This document shows positions 1-8,051 of a stretch of 64,000 bases of DNA, piece after piece. Position numbers and translations under genes: made by a program. The notes beneath the pieces are model-generated. The model was not told the origin of the DNA and made no database searches. It worked only from the letters and a program-made list of their open reading frames with translations. The DNA is from Bradyrhizobium erythrophlei (GTDB lineage: Bacteria; Pseudomonadota; Alphaproteobacteria; Rhizobiales; Xanthobacteraceae). Numbering within the stretch: the stretch's first letter is position 1; every line of letters starts with the position of its first letter. Location: the NCBI RefSeq assembly GCF_900129505.1, contig NZ_LT670818.1, positions 4,807,001 through 4,871,000 on the forward strand, written 5' to 3'.

Positions 1-391
1 GCGCGGCCTCCGCCTTCAACGCCTCGTGAATGTTGTTGCGCTTCCAGCTGGTTTCCTTGTCGTTGATCTGCATGTCGAACGAGAGCGCGAATTTGCTGCC
101 CGCGAAGACCGGCTCGAGATGACTGGAGAGCGCCTTGAAGATATGTTCGCCGGCCTTCTGGCGCGCTGCGAGATCGCGCCCTTCGCCGAGCCGCAGCAGC
201 ATGGCGAGAAAGCTGAAATGCGGCGAGCCGTCGGCGATGGCGTAATGCTCGCAGCGGATGGCGCGGACGCGAATGCCCCCGAGCGGAAAGATTCCGGTTT
301 CCACCGCCGCCTTGCGCACGAGTTCGACGATCTTGCCCATGTCGACGCGGCCATCGAGATTGGCGGAATATTCGATCGTGAAATGCGGCAT
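1..391 (-). CDS. hpaF: 5-carboxymethyl-2-hydroxymuconate delta-isomerase (partial, 3' end off window)
   Basis: Reading leftward from an ATG at 391 the product begins M-PHFTIEYSANL. The Pro directly after Met is the catalytic base position of the tautomerase/CHMI family, and family members run to about 126-130 residues, so nearly the whole gene is present. The 130 codons seen are open and no stop is reached before the window edge. In the homoprotocatechuate meta-cleavage pathway this enzyme isomerises the decarboxylated ring-cleavage product before hydration. The hydratase gene hpaH lies just upstream on the same strand with a 33-base gap, which fits one operon under the divergent regulator HpaR. 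The assignment to the hpa pathway rather than another muconate isomerase rests mainly on the neighbours. Confidence 0.75.
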   Translation of the reverse strand, partial: MPHFTIEYSANLDGRVDMGKIVELVRKAAVETGIFPLGGIRVRAIRCEHYAIADGSPHFSFLAMLLRLGEGRDLAARQKAGEHIFKALSSHLEPVFAGSKFALSFDMQINDKETSWKRNNIHEALKAEAA

Positions 392-424
392 GTCCGGCCT
401 CCCAACCGATTGTTCAGAACGACA

Positions 425-1231
425 TCAAGCGAAGTAACAGCTGACGGACCCGTAGGGTCCATAGTCGGCTTGAATCGTGTCGCCTTTGCGGGTCTCGATC
501 GGGCGGATGAACGATCCCGCCAGCACCACCTGGCCGGGCTCGAGCGCCAGCCCGAGCCGGGCGATCTTGTTGGCGAGCCAGGCCACGGAAGTGGCGGGAT
601 GGTTGAGCACGCCGGCGGCAAGCCCGGTCTCTTCCAACTGGCCGTTACGATAGCACAACGCGCCGATCCAGCGCAGGTCGGCATCCAGCGGCCGCAGCGG
701 GCGGCCGCCGAGCACGATGCCGGCGTTGGCGGCATTGTCGGCGATGGTGTCGAAGATCTTTCGCGTCGCCTTGGTTACGGGATCGACCCGCTCGATCCTG
801 GTGTCCAGTATTTCCAGCGCGGGGACGACGAAATCGGTCGCATTGAGCACATCGAACAGGGTGCAGCCGGGGCCGGCCAGCCGCGTCTTCATGATGAAGG
901 CCAGTTCCGCCTCGACCCGCGTGCCGATGAAGCGGTTCGAGGGCACGAGGCCGCCGTCGGCAAAGAACATGTCGTCGAGCAGCACGCCGGAATCCGGTTC
1001 GTCGATCAGAAGCGCGCTCTGCATCGCCTTCGAGGTCAGCCCGATCTTGTGGCCTTTGACGACGCGGCCTTCGGCTACCTTGATCTCGATCCACGCTTGC
1101 TGGATCGCATAGGCATCCTCGATGGTGATGGCAGGAAATTCCAGCGACAATTGCCGGATCTGCGTGCGGGTCTTCTCCGCCTGGTGAAGCCGCTCGGCGG
1201 CAACACGGATATCGTCCTTGGTCAGGGCCAT
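425..1231 (-). CDS. hpaH: 2-oxo-hept-4-ene-1,7-dioate hydratase
   Basis: A 268-residue protein of the fumarylacetoacetase-like hydratase family (HpaH/HpcG, MhpD). It should add water to 2-oxo-hept-4-ene-1,7-dioate in the cytoplasm, the step before the HpaI aldolase. Family features are visible: [14 protein letters not shown] near residue 60, the acidic EAELAF segment near residue 110 that supplies metal ligands, and the C-terminal [12 protein letters not shown] and [14 protein letters not shown] blocks. The length matches the roughly 267-residue enzyme of enteric bacteria. It is followed by the isomerase gene on the same strand and faces hpaR across a 154-base spacer containing a 12-bp palindrome. 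Confidence 0.85.
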   Translation of the reverse strand: MALTKDDIRVAAERLHQAEKTRTQIRQLSLEFPAITIEDAYAIQQAWIEIKVAEGRVVKGHKIGLTSKAMQSALLIDEPDSGVLLDDMFFADGGLVPSNRFIGTRVEAELAFIMKTRLAGPGCTLFDVLNATDFVVPALEILDTRIERVDPVTKATRKIFDTIADNAANAGIVLGGRPLRPLDADLRWIGALCYRNGQLEETGLAAGVLNHPATSVAWLANKIARLGLALEPGQVVLAGSFIRPIETRKGDTIQADYGPYGSVSCYFA

Positions 1232-1277
1232 GTTGGTTTCGGCTTCGCAAGCAAAAAGCGGGGGTGCGGAAATATGA

Positions 1278-1289
1278 TTAACATGTTAA
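1278..1289. promoter_or_regulatory. Perfect palindrome in the hpaH-hpaR spacer, candidate HpaR operator
   Basis: TTAACATGTTAA is a perfect 12-bp dyad, 47 bases upstream of hpaH and about 97 bases upstream of hpaR. MarR-family repressors typically bind AT-rich palindromes of this kind in divergent promoters, so autoregulation and repression of the catabolic operon are likely. No binding data are available and the flanks do not extend the symmetry. Confidence 0.45.
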
Positions 1290-1385
1290 ATTGTTCCGGG
1301 CAAACCGGACGGGATTTTGCTGCGATGCAAACGCGACCCATGTTGCCGGAAATGATCTGGGATTGCCGAGGGCGGATATTCGATC

Positions 1386-1901
1386 GTGACGCGGAAAAAA
1401 TCCCCCGACAAAACCGCCGTCCGGCACGTGCCGATGCGCGAATTCTCGCGTTCGCTGCCGATGTCGCTGTTGCGCGCCCGCGAGGCCGTGATGCGGCAAT
1501 TCCGCCCCTCGCTGCGCGATCACGGCCTGACCGAACAGCAATGGCGGATCCTGCGCGCGCTTGCTGCCGTCGACACCATCGAGGTGACTGAGCTTGCCCG
1601 GGTCGCGTTTCTGCTTGGTCCCAGCCTTTCCCGCATTCTGCGCGACCTGGAAGCGCGTCATCTGATCGAACGACGGGTGGTGAAGGCCGATCAGCGCCGC
1701 GGCCTGGTGTCGATCTCCGCGAAGGGAGTGCGGCTGATCGAGACCGTCGCGCCTTCGTCCGAGGCGATCTACGCCGCCATCACCCGCCGCTATGGCGCGC
1801 GCAGGCTCAGGGAATTGCAGGATATGCTGCATGAGCTGGAGGGCACGCTGTCGGCGCTCAATAAAGGAGGGGGAACCGGCGAGGACGGCGAATTCGAGTG
1901 A
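1386..1901 (+). CDS. hpaR: MarR-family regulator HpaR
   Basis: A 171-residue winged-helix protein resembling HpaR, the repressor of homoprotocatechuate degradation. The opening REFSRSLPMSLLRAREAVM and the central GLTEQQWRILRAL are HpaR-like, and the winged helix follows (VTELARVAFLLGPSLSRILRDLE, then RRVVKADQRRG as the wing). It is divergent from hpaH, the usual arrangement, and a perfect palindrome lies in the shared spacer. The start at 1386 gives a basic N-terminal tail, and a later start at the internal Met (1434) is possible. The last residues, a Gly/Glu-rich tail, are probably disordered. Confidence 0.8.
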   Translation: MTRKKSPDKTAVRHVPMREFSRSLPMSLLRAREAVMRQFRPSLRDHGLTEQQWRILRALAAVDTIEVTELARVAFLLGPSLSRILRDLEARHLIERRVVKADQRRGLVSISAKGVRLIETVAPSSEAIYAAITRRYGARRLRELQDMLHELEGTLSALNKGGGTGEDGEFE

Positions 1902-2195
1902 ACGCAATTTTGCATGATCGTCCCAAAAAGACGCATAGCTCCGCTTGATGCATATTGTTTGAGCATCGAAAGCCGCGGCCAACACTGCCTGATAACGGGA
2001 ATAAGCCCGGTCAAGCGGCGTTAATCTCATGCAGTAGTCACGCCGCGCGAGGCGTCTGCGTCCTTAGTAGAAATCGTTGCGATATCAATTTACTCAGGGC
2101 CAGAGAGTCCGTAGATACGCTTTCGGTGTCGCGTCCTCTGGGACTGCAAACATCAAGAAAGGCCGACAAAGAAGCCCGGCCTCACGGAGGAACGA

Positions 2196-3341
2196 ATGAA
2201 GCTCACGAGACGCGATTTCGCGGCCGGCTTGGCCGTTGGTATTACCGCACCCTACGTTATCGGCAGCGCCCGCGCGCAAGCCGCCACCCTCAAGATCGGT
2301 ATGTGCGCGCCCGTTACCGGCCCGGCGGCCGAATCCGGTGGATACGCGATCAAGGGTGCCAAGCTCGCGCTGGAGGCCGTCAACAAGGCCGGCGGCATTC
2401 TCGGCAAGCAGGCCGAACTGATCATCGAAGATGACCAGACCACCAACCCCGGGATCGTGCTGGCCTTCTCCAAGCTCGCCGCGCAGCCGGACATCGTGGG
2501 CTTCCTCGGCTCGATCCGCTCCACGCAGGTGCACGCGATGGCGCCCGACGTTCTCAAGCTCGGCAAGCCCGTGATGATCGGCGGAACCGATCCCAACCTG
2601 ACCCATATGGGCAATCAGTGGCTGTTCCGTTTCCGCCCCAATGACAGCTATTCGGGCCGCGTGATCGCCGACTACGGCGTCAATACGCTCGGCAAGAAGA
2701 AATGGGCCGTGCTGCATTCGACCGATGCATTCGGCACCGCCGGCGGCAAGGCGCTGACCGACGCGCTCGGCAAGCTTGGTACGCCGCCTGTTCTCGATCA
2801 GGGCTATGCCAACCAGAGCCAGGATTTCACGCCCGTCGTGCTCGCGATCAAGCAGTCCGGCGCCGACATCCTCGGATCGTACTTCACGTTCGAAAGCGAT
2901 CTCGGCATCTTCGCCCGTCAGTTGCGCCAGCTCGGCGTCAACATTCCCTGGGTCGGCTCGCCCTCGATCGTCAACATCACCGCGCTGAAGCTCGCCGGTC
3001 CCGCGCTTTACGGCACCTACGGGGTCGCCGATTACGCCGAGGATTCCAGCGAGGCCTCGAAGGCGTTCGGCAAGGCCTATCGCGATGTCGCCAAGGTCGC
3101 ACCGGACAACCAAAGCTCCTGGCCCTACGACGCCATCAACGTTCTGGCGGCCGCGATCAACAAGGCCGGTTCGACCGATCCCGGGAAGATTCGCGAGGCT
3201 ATCCTGGCGACCAAGAAATATCCGGGCGCCGAGGGCGAATATAACTTCGACCAGAACGGTGACGGTTTGCACGGCTACAACATCGTGAAGAACGAGAAGG
3301 GCAATATCGTCTTCGATAAGCATATCGAGTCCAACGATTGA
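2196..3341 (+). CDS. ABC transporter substrate-binding protein, branched-chain amino acid type
   Basis: A 381-residue periplasmic binding protein of the LivK/Peripla_BP_6 family. The N-terminus MKLTRRDFAAGLAVGI carries a twin-arginine motif and a hydrophobic stretch ending at SARAQA, so it is probably exported folded by Tat. The mature part starts LKIGMCAPVTGPAAESG, the typical first strand and ligand loop. A clear Shine-Dalgarno (ACGGAGGA) precedes the ATG. It heads a cluster with LivH, a LivM-LivG fusion and LivF, all on the plus strand. In rhizobia this family often carries aromatic acids or other organic acids rather than leucine. The hpa genes on one side and sugar-acid-like enzymes on the other make such a ligand more likely, but it cannot be read from the sequence. 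Confidence 0.9.
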   Translation: MKLTRRDFAAGLAVGITAPYVIGSARAQAATLKIGMCAPVTGPAAESGGYAIKGAKLALEAVNKAGGILGKQAELIIEDDQTTNPGIVLAFSKLAAQPDIVGFLGSIRSTQVHAMAPDVLKLGKPVMIGGTDPNLTHMGNQWLFRFRPNDSYSGRVIADYGVNTLGKKKWAVLHSTDAFGTAGGKALTDALGKLGTPPVLDQGYANQSQDFTPVVLAIKQSGADILGSYFTFESDLGIFARQLRQLGVNIPWVGSPSIVNITALKLAGPALYGTYGVADYAEDSSEASKAFGKAYRDVAKVAPDNQSSWPYDAINVLAAAINKAGSTDPGKIREAILATKKYPGAEGEYNFDQNGDGLHGYNIVKNEKGNIVFDKHIESND

Positions 3342-3499
3342 CGACGTCGCCGGCTCCTCCCGATCGGAAGGGCCGGCTTCGCATCCAGCAAATCCATTCG
3401 TGCTGGGCCGGCGTCTATGTGCCTGCGCCTGTCACCTAACGACGCCCGGTCGATCCGATTGCGAACCTGGCCGGTTTGTTTCTCCCACCGAGCATTTCC

Positions 3500-4375
3500 A
3501 TGGATCTCGTACTGCAACTGCTCTTCACCGGGATCGGCATCGGCGCCGTCTACGCGCTGGTCGCGCTCGGTTTCGTGCTGATCTTCCGCGCCACCAACGT
3601 GGTGAATTTCGCGCAGGGCGAATTCTCCATGGTGGCGGCCTATCTGATGGTGGTGTTCGCCGTCGATCTGGGCTGGCCGTACTGGCTGTCGTTCCTGCTG
3701 GCGCTGGCCGGCATGGCGCTGCTGGGGGTGGTCTTCAATCTCGGGGTCTATTACCCGCTGCGGCATCGCAGCTTCCTGCCGGTGATCATCGCCACGATCG
3801 GCGCCTCGATCCTGATGGCCAATTCGGTGCTGGCGATCTACGGTCCGCAGCCGCAGGTGCTGCAGGGATGGTTCGAGACGCCCGGCATCCAGCTCGGGCA
3901 GGTCTATCTCGACAGCCAATATCTGCTCATTATCGCGGTCACTATCGTGATGGTGATCTTCAACTACTGGTTTTTCGAGCACACCATGCTCGGCAAGAAA
4001 CTACAGGCCACCTCGCAGGACAAGGAGATGGCCTCGCTGCTCGGCATCTCCGTCTCCACCATGATCATGATCACCTTCATCTATTCGGCGGTGCTGGGCG
4101 GCCTCGCGGGCATCCTGGTGGCGCCGGTGCTGTTCGTCTCGATCCAGATGGGCTCGACGATCGCGCTGAAGGCGTTTGCCGCCACCATCATCGGCGGCTT
4201 CGGCGACGTCGCGGGTGCAATCATCGGCGGGCTGGCGCTCGGCATCATCGAAACCTTTGGCGCGGCCTACATTTCCGTTCCCTACAAGGACGGCTTCGCC
4301 TTCCTCGTACTGGTGCTGTTTCTGGTGTTCCGGCCGCAAGGCATCTTCGGCGAACGTGTCGCGGAGAAAGCATGA
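3500..4375 (+). CDS. livH: Branched-chain-type ABC transporter permease LivH
   Basis: A 291-residue inner-membrane permease with about eight hydrophobic segments. The family signature is near the start: GIGIGAVYALVALGFVLIFR followed by NVVNFAQGEF. The C-terminal half has the cytoplasmic loop contacting the ATPase (DKEMASLLGIS) and the conserved AFAATIIGGFGDVAGAIIGG segment. The start at 3500 (MDLVLQLLF) is preferred over an upstream in-frame codon at 3476 because homologues begin there. Its stop overlaps the start of the next gene by four bases (ATGA), showing translational coupling. Confidence 0.9.
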   Translation: MDLVLQLLFTGIGIGAVYALVALGFVLIFRATNVVNFAQGEFSMVAAYLMVVFAVDLGWPYWLSFLLALAGMALLGVVFNLGVYYPLRHRSFLPVIIATIGASILMANSVLAIYGPQPQVLQGWFETPGIQLGQVYLDSQYLLIIAVTIVMVIFNYWFFEHTMLGKKLQATSQDKEMASLLGISVSTMIMITFIYSAVLGGLAGILVAPVLFVSIQMGSTIALKAFAATIIGGFGDVAGAIIGGLALGIIETFGAAYISVPYKDGFAFLVLVLFLVFRPQGIFGERVAEKA

Positions 4376-6150
4376 GCGCGCCCAGCGACAACCTGACGAT
4401 GACGGCGCTGCCGCGAACGAAACCGCTGCTGCTGCGCCATCTGCCATATTTCATCGCTGCGACGATCCTGGTGGTCTTGGCCGCGACGATGCGCTTCGAC
4501 GGCTACATCCTCAACATCCTGATGCAGGCGACGACCTTCGCGATCGCGGTGTTCGGCCTCTCGGTCGTGCTCGGCCTGTGCGGCCAGATCAACCTGGCGC
4601 AGGCGGCGTTCTTCGGTTTCGGCGCCTATGCGGTCGGCATCGGAACCACCGATCTGCATCTGAGCTACTGGCTCTGCCTCGTCGCGGGCTGTGTCATGGC
4701 GCTGGGGGCGGGCGCGTTCCTCGGCATGTCGACCTTGCGGCTCGGCGGCCATTACCTCGCGATGGTGACGATCTCGTTCCAGCAGATCGTCACGCTGGTC
4801 ATGATCAACGCCATCGGGCTGACGCACGGCCCGGACGGCGTCTCCAACATCGGCCGTCCCGATCTGTTTCAGACCGCGCAGGGCTATCTCGCCTTCTGCG
4901 TCGCGATGCTGGCGATCATCGGCTATTTCGTCTGGCACCTGCCGGACACCCGGCTCGGGCGGGCCATGCGCGCGGTGCGTGACAACGAACTCGCCGCCGG
5001 AGTCAGCGGCATCGATGTATTCCGCACCAAGGTCTACGCGTTCGGCCTGTGCGCAGCGCTCGGTGGTCTCGCCGGCGGTCTGTTCGCCGGCGGATTTGCC
5101 TATGTCAGCCCCGACCAGTTCTCGTTCGCGGAATCGATCGTGTTCCTGACGATGTCGCTGCTCGGCGGCGTCGCCTCGCCGATCGGCTCGGCGATCGGCA
5201 CCGGACTGTTGATCCTGATCCCGGAATGGCTGCGGTTCCTCAAAAGCGTTCCCGGGCTGTATCTTGCGATCTACGGCCTGTTCGTCATCCTGATCATCCG
5301 CTACATGCCGGACGGCATCTGGGGGTTCATCGGCGTCGCCCTCGATCGCTGGCGCAGCCGGATCAAGGCGCCGGCGACTGCGGCACCTCTGCTATTGAAG
5401 CCGGCCAGCGTCGGCGGCGATATCGTGCTGGAAGTCACCGGCCTTTCGAAGCATTTCGGTGGCCTCAAGGCCGTCGACGGCGTCGATATCGCGGTAAAGC
5501 GCGGCGGCGTGCACGCGCTGATCGGGCCGAACGGCTCCGGCAAGACCACGACGCTGAACGTGCTATCCGGCCTCTACAAGGCGACCTCAGGCAAGATCGT
5601 GCTCGACGGCACCGACATCACCACCATGCCGCCGCACCAGCGCACCGCGGCAGGTCTGGGACGTACGTTCCAGAACATCCGGCTGTTCCGCTCGATGACG
5701 GCTTTGGAGAACGTCGAGATCGGCGCCGAACGGCCCGGCAACACGCTGATCGGGCAGGGCGGCGATGCCGCGCTGACGGAACGCGCGATGGAAGCGCTGA
5801 CCTTCGTGGGCCTGGGCAGCCGCGCCAATGAACTTATCTCGAGCTTTTCCTACGGCCATCAGCGGCTGATCGAGATCGCGCGCGCGCTCGCCGCCAACCC
5901 GACGCTGCTGCTGCTCGATGAACCTGCGGCCGGCCTGAACTCGACTGAGAAGCTCGAACTGCACGAATTGCTCAAGCGCATCGCGGCGCAAGGCCTGACC
6001 ATCCTGATCATCGACCATGACATGACCCTGGTCTCCGAGGCTGCCCAGCACATCACCGTGCTCAATTTCGGACGCCGCATCGCGGACGGCGAATCCATGG
6101 CGGTGCTGCGTCATCCCGACGTCGTCTCCGCCTATCTCGGGAGCGAATGA
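4372..6150 (+). CDS. Fused LivM permease and LivG ATPase
   Basis: One continuous 592-residue frame joins an ABC permease to an ABC ATPase. Residues 1 to about 320 are LivM-like, with repeated hydrophobic segments, GLCGQINLAQAAFFGFGAYA and SLLGGVASPIGSAIGTG. After a short linker near residues 330-345 comes a LivG-like nucleotide-binding domain with Walker A GPNGSGKTT, Q-loop RTFQNIRLF, the signature-region segment SFSYGHQRLIEIARAL (FSYGHQ where most ABC proteins have LSGGQ) and Walker B LLLLDEPAAGLN. There is no frameshift or stop between them. Such fusions are known in rhizobial Liv-type systems. It overlaps livH upstream and livF downstream by four bases each, so the four genes form one coupled transporter operon. 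Confidence 0.9.
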   Translation: MSAPSDNLTMTALPRTKPLLLRHLPYFIAATILVVLAATMRFDGYILNILMQATTFAIAVFGLSVVLGLCGQINLAQAAFFGFGAYAVGIGTTDLHLSYWLCLVAGCVMALGAGAFLGMSTLRLGGHYLAMVTISFQQIVTLVMINAIGLTHGPDGVSNIGRPDLFQTAQGYLAFCVAMLAIIGYFVWHLPDTRLGRAMRAVRDNELAAGVSGIDVFRTKVYAFGLCAALGGLAGGLFAGGFAYVSPDQFSFAESIVFLTMSLLGGVASPIGSAIGTGLLILIPEWLRFLKSVPGLYLAIYGLFVILIIRYMPDGIWGFIGVALDRWRSRIKAPATAAPLLLKPASVGGDIVLEVTGLSKHFGGLKAVDGVDIAVKRGGVHALIGPNGSGKTTTLNVLSGLYKATSGKIVLDGTDITTMPPHQRTAAGLGRTFQNIRLFRSMTALENVEIGAERPGNTLIGQGGDAALTERAMEALTFVGLGSRANELISSFSYGHQRLIEIARALAANPTLLLLDEPAAGLNSTEKLELHELLKRIAAQGLTILIIDHDMTLVSEAAQHITVLNFGRRIADGESMAVLRHPDVVSAYLGSE

Positions 6151-6878
6151 TGGCGCTGCTCCAGATTAACGATCTGATCGTCCTTTACGGCGAGATCGAA
6201 GCATTGCGCGGCGTCTCGCTCAGCGTCGATGAAGGGCAGGTGGTGACCTTGCTCGGCGCCAACGGCGCCGGCAAATCGACCACGCTGCGGGCGATCTCGG
6301 GGCTGGCAAAACCGGCGGCGGGTGAAATCCTGTTCGACGGCAGATCGATCGCAGGCCTCGGCCCGGAAGCGATCGTCCGGCTCGGCATCTCCCACGTGCC
6401 GGAAGGCCGGCGGATTTTCCCCGGCCTGACGGTGAAGGAAAACATCATGCTCGGCGCCTCGAACCGGCGCGTCGCGAAGGCCGAATTGTCGCGCGAAGCC
6501 GACGCCATGTTCGACCTGTTCCCGGATATCCGCTCGTTCTCCAATGCGCTGGGCTGGACGCTCTCGGGCGGCCAATTGCAGATGGTCGCGGTCGCGCGCG
6601 GCCTGATGGCGAAGCCGCGGCTGTTGCTGCTCGACGAGCCTTCGCTCGGGCTTGCGCCCGTCATCGTGCAGGCGGTGTTCCGAATCATCTCGCAGATCCG
6701 GCAAAACACCACGGTGCTGCTGGTCGAGCAGAACGCGCGCATGGGGCTTTCGGTGGCCGATCACGGCTATGTGCTGGAAACCGGCCGCATCGTGCTCGGC
6801 GGCAAGCCCGACGAACTCTGGGGCAACGAAGCCATCGCCGCCGCCTATCTCGGCGGTCACGCCAAAGCACGTGCGTGA
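6147..6878 (+). CDS. livF: Branched-chain-type ABC transporter ATPase LivF
   Basis: A 243-residue ABC ATPase of the LivF subfamily, the second nucleotide-binding subunit of the importer. Visible motifs are Walker A GANGAGKSTTLRAISG, the LivF-type HVPEGRRIFPGLTVKEN segment, signature LSGGQLQMVAVARGL and Walker B LLLLDEPSLGLAP, with the H-loop region LLVEQNARMGL. The start overlaps the preceding stop (ATGATGG), and either of the two tandem ATG codons could be used. It ends the transporter operon, and a palindromic repeat follows before the aldolase gene. Confidence 0.9.
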   Translation: MMALLQINDLIVLYGEIEALRGVSLSVDEGQVVTLLGANGAGKSTTLRAISGLAKPAAGEILFDGRSIAGLGPEAIVRLGISHVPEGRRIFPGLTVKENIMLGASNRRVAKAELSREADAMFDLFPDIRSFSNALGWTLSGGQLQMVAVARGLMAKPRLLLLDEPSLGLAPVIVQAVFRIISQIRQNTTVLLVEQNARMGLSVADHGYVLETGRIVLGGKPDELWGNEAIAAAYLGGHAKARA

Positions 6879-7038
6879 ACAGCCGGTGAAGCATCCATGG
6901 AGGTTGAAAATCTGATGGGCTTCGTGGCGGACGTTTTCGCCGGTGCCCTTGCCTGATGATACCGGGGCGGCGATAGTGAACACCGCGCGAGATCGGCGTG
7001 AGCGGGCTGAGTCAAAGGACGACGGCATAATTGGTATC

Positions 7039-7118
7039 GTCATTGCGAGCGCAGCGAAGCAATCCATGGCCGCTAAAAAAGGATGGATTGCTTCGTCGCT
7101 CCGCTCCTCGCAATGACG
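7039..7118. repeat. Palindromic intergenic repeat (REP-like)
   Basis: GTCATTGCGAGCGCAGCGAA and its near-complement flank a short A-rich loop, giving a long imperfect hairpin. The same unit occurs at 63625-63695. It is a dispersed, non-coding repeat of a kind common in Bradyrhizobium and relatives, located in the spacer between livF and the aldolase gene. It may also act as a transcription attenuator. Confidence 0.8.
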
Positions 7119-7149
7119 GCGAGAATGAACACAGGGAAGGAAACAAAAA

Positions 7150-7926
7150 GTGGCAAATAACGTGAAAAAGGTCTGGGCGTCGGGCAAGGCGGTGGTGAAC
7201 GCCTGGCTTGCGATTCCTTCCGGGTTTTCCGCCGAAGTGATCGCGCAATGCGGGTTCGACAGCGTCACCGTCGACATGCAGCACGGCGTGCAGGACTACC
7301 AGTCGATGGTGCAGTGTTTCCAGGCGATGAACGGCCATCCGGTGACGCCGATGGTCCGCGTGCCCTGGAACGAACCCGGCATCATCGGCAAGGTGCTCGA
7401 CGGCGGCGCCTACGGTGTGATCTGCCCGATGATCAACACGCCGCAGGAAGCGAAGAACCTCGTTGCCTATTCCAAATATCCGCCGAAGGGCACGCGTTCG
7501 AACGGTCCGATCCGTTCCGGGATGTACGGCTCGGCCGGCAGCTATCAGCAGACGGCGAACGACGAGATCGTGCTGCTGCCGATGATGGAGACCAAGACCG
7601 CGGTCGAGAACATGGAATCGATCCTCGATGTCGAAGGCATCAACGGCGTCTATATCGGCCCCTCCGATCTTGGCTTCTCCTATGGGCTGGTGCCGAAGCT
7701 CGACCGCGACGAGCCGGAAATCCTCAAGATCTACGAGAAGATCGTCAAGGAATGCGGCAAGCGCGACCTCTATCCGGGCATCCACTGCTCGGGCGCCGAG
7801 GGCGCGGTGCGCGCCATCAACATGGGCTTCAAGCTGGTGACGCTGTCGAACGAAAGCGGGCTGATGATGACCTACGCCAGGATGCAGGTGGCGCAGACCC
7901 GGAAAGAATCGGCCGGCAAGGCTTAA
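7150..7926 (+). CDS. HpcH/HpaI-family class II pyruvate aldolase
   Basis: A 258-residue TIM-barrel aldolase of the 4-hydroxy-2-oxoheptanedioate/2-keto-3-deoxy-sugar-acid family. The catalytic His is in VDMQHG (the family form is D-x-E-H, so a Gln replaces the Glu here), the substrate Arg is in MVRVPWNEPG, and metal ligands are the Glu of METK and the Asp of GPSDLG. It should split a 4-hydroxy-2-oxo acid into pyruvate and an aldehyde. The start is a GTG at 7150 behind GGGAAGGA. It could be the HpaI of the nearby hpa pathway, but the following UxaA/GarD-type dehydratase suggests a sugar-acid route instead. The pair may be co-transcribed. Confidence 0.85.
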   Translation: MANNVKKVWASGKAVVNAWLAIPSGFSAEVIAQCGFDSVTVDMQHGVQDYQSMVQCFQAMNGHPVTPMVRVPWNEPGIIGKVLDGGAYGVICPMINTPQEAKNLVAYSKYPPKGTRSNGPIRSGMYGSAGSYQQTANDEIVLLPMMETKTAVENMESILDVEGINGVYIGPSDLGFSYGLVPKLDRDEPEILKIYEKIVKECGKRDLYPGIHCSGAEGAVRAINMGFKLVTLSNESGLMMTYARMQVAQTRKESAGKA

Positions 7927-7938
7927 GACACGCGAATA

Positions 7939-8031
7939 GCGAATAGCGAGTAGCGAATGGCGAATAGGGAGTGACGAGAGGCGAATAATGATTTGAATAA
8001 GTATTCTTTCTATTCGCTACTCGCTATTCGC
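7939..8031. repeat. Hairpin with 20-bp perfect arms built from short tandem units
   Basis: The arms 7939-7958 and 8012-8031 are exact reverse complements (GCGAATAGCGAGTAGCGAAT). The left arm belongs to a run of degenerate GCGAATA/GCGAGTA heptad-like units from about 7932 to 7987. The loop is about 53 bases. It sits between the aldolase stop and the dehydratase start, and ends about 10 bases before the latter's GGAGACCTCC ribosome-binding region. Confidence 0.85.
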
Positions 8032-8051
8032 CAACTTCAAGGAGACCTCCC

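Noticed and set aside
6132..7277. Long minus-strand open frame across livF and the spacer
   Set aside because: It is antisense to livF and contains the translated REP hairpin string typical of spurious frames.
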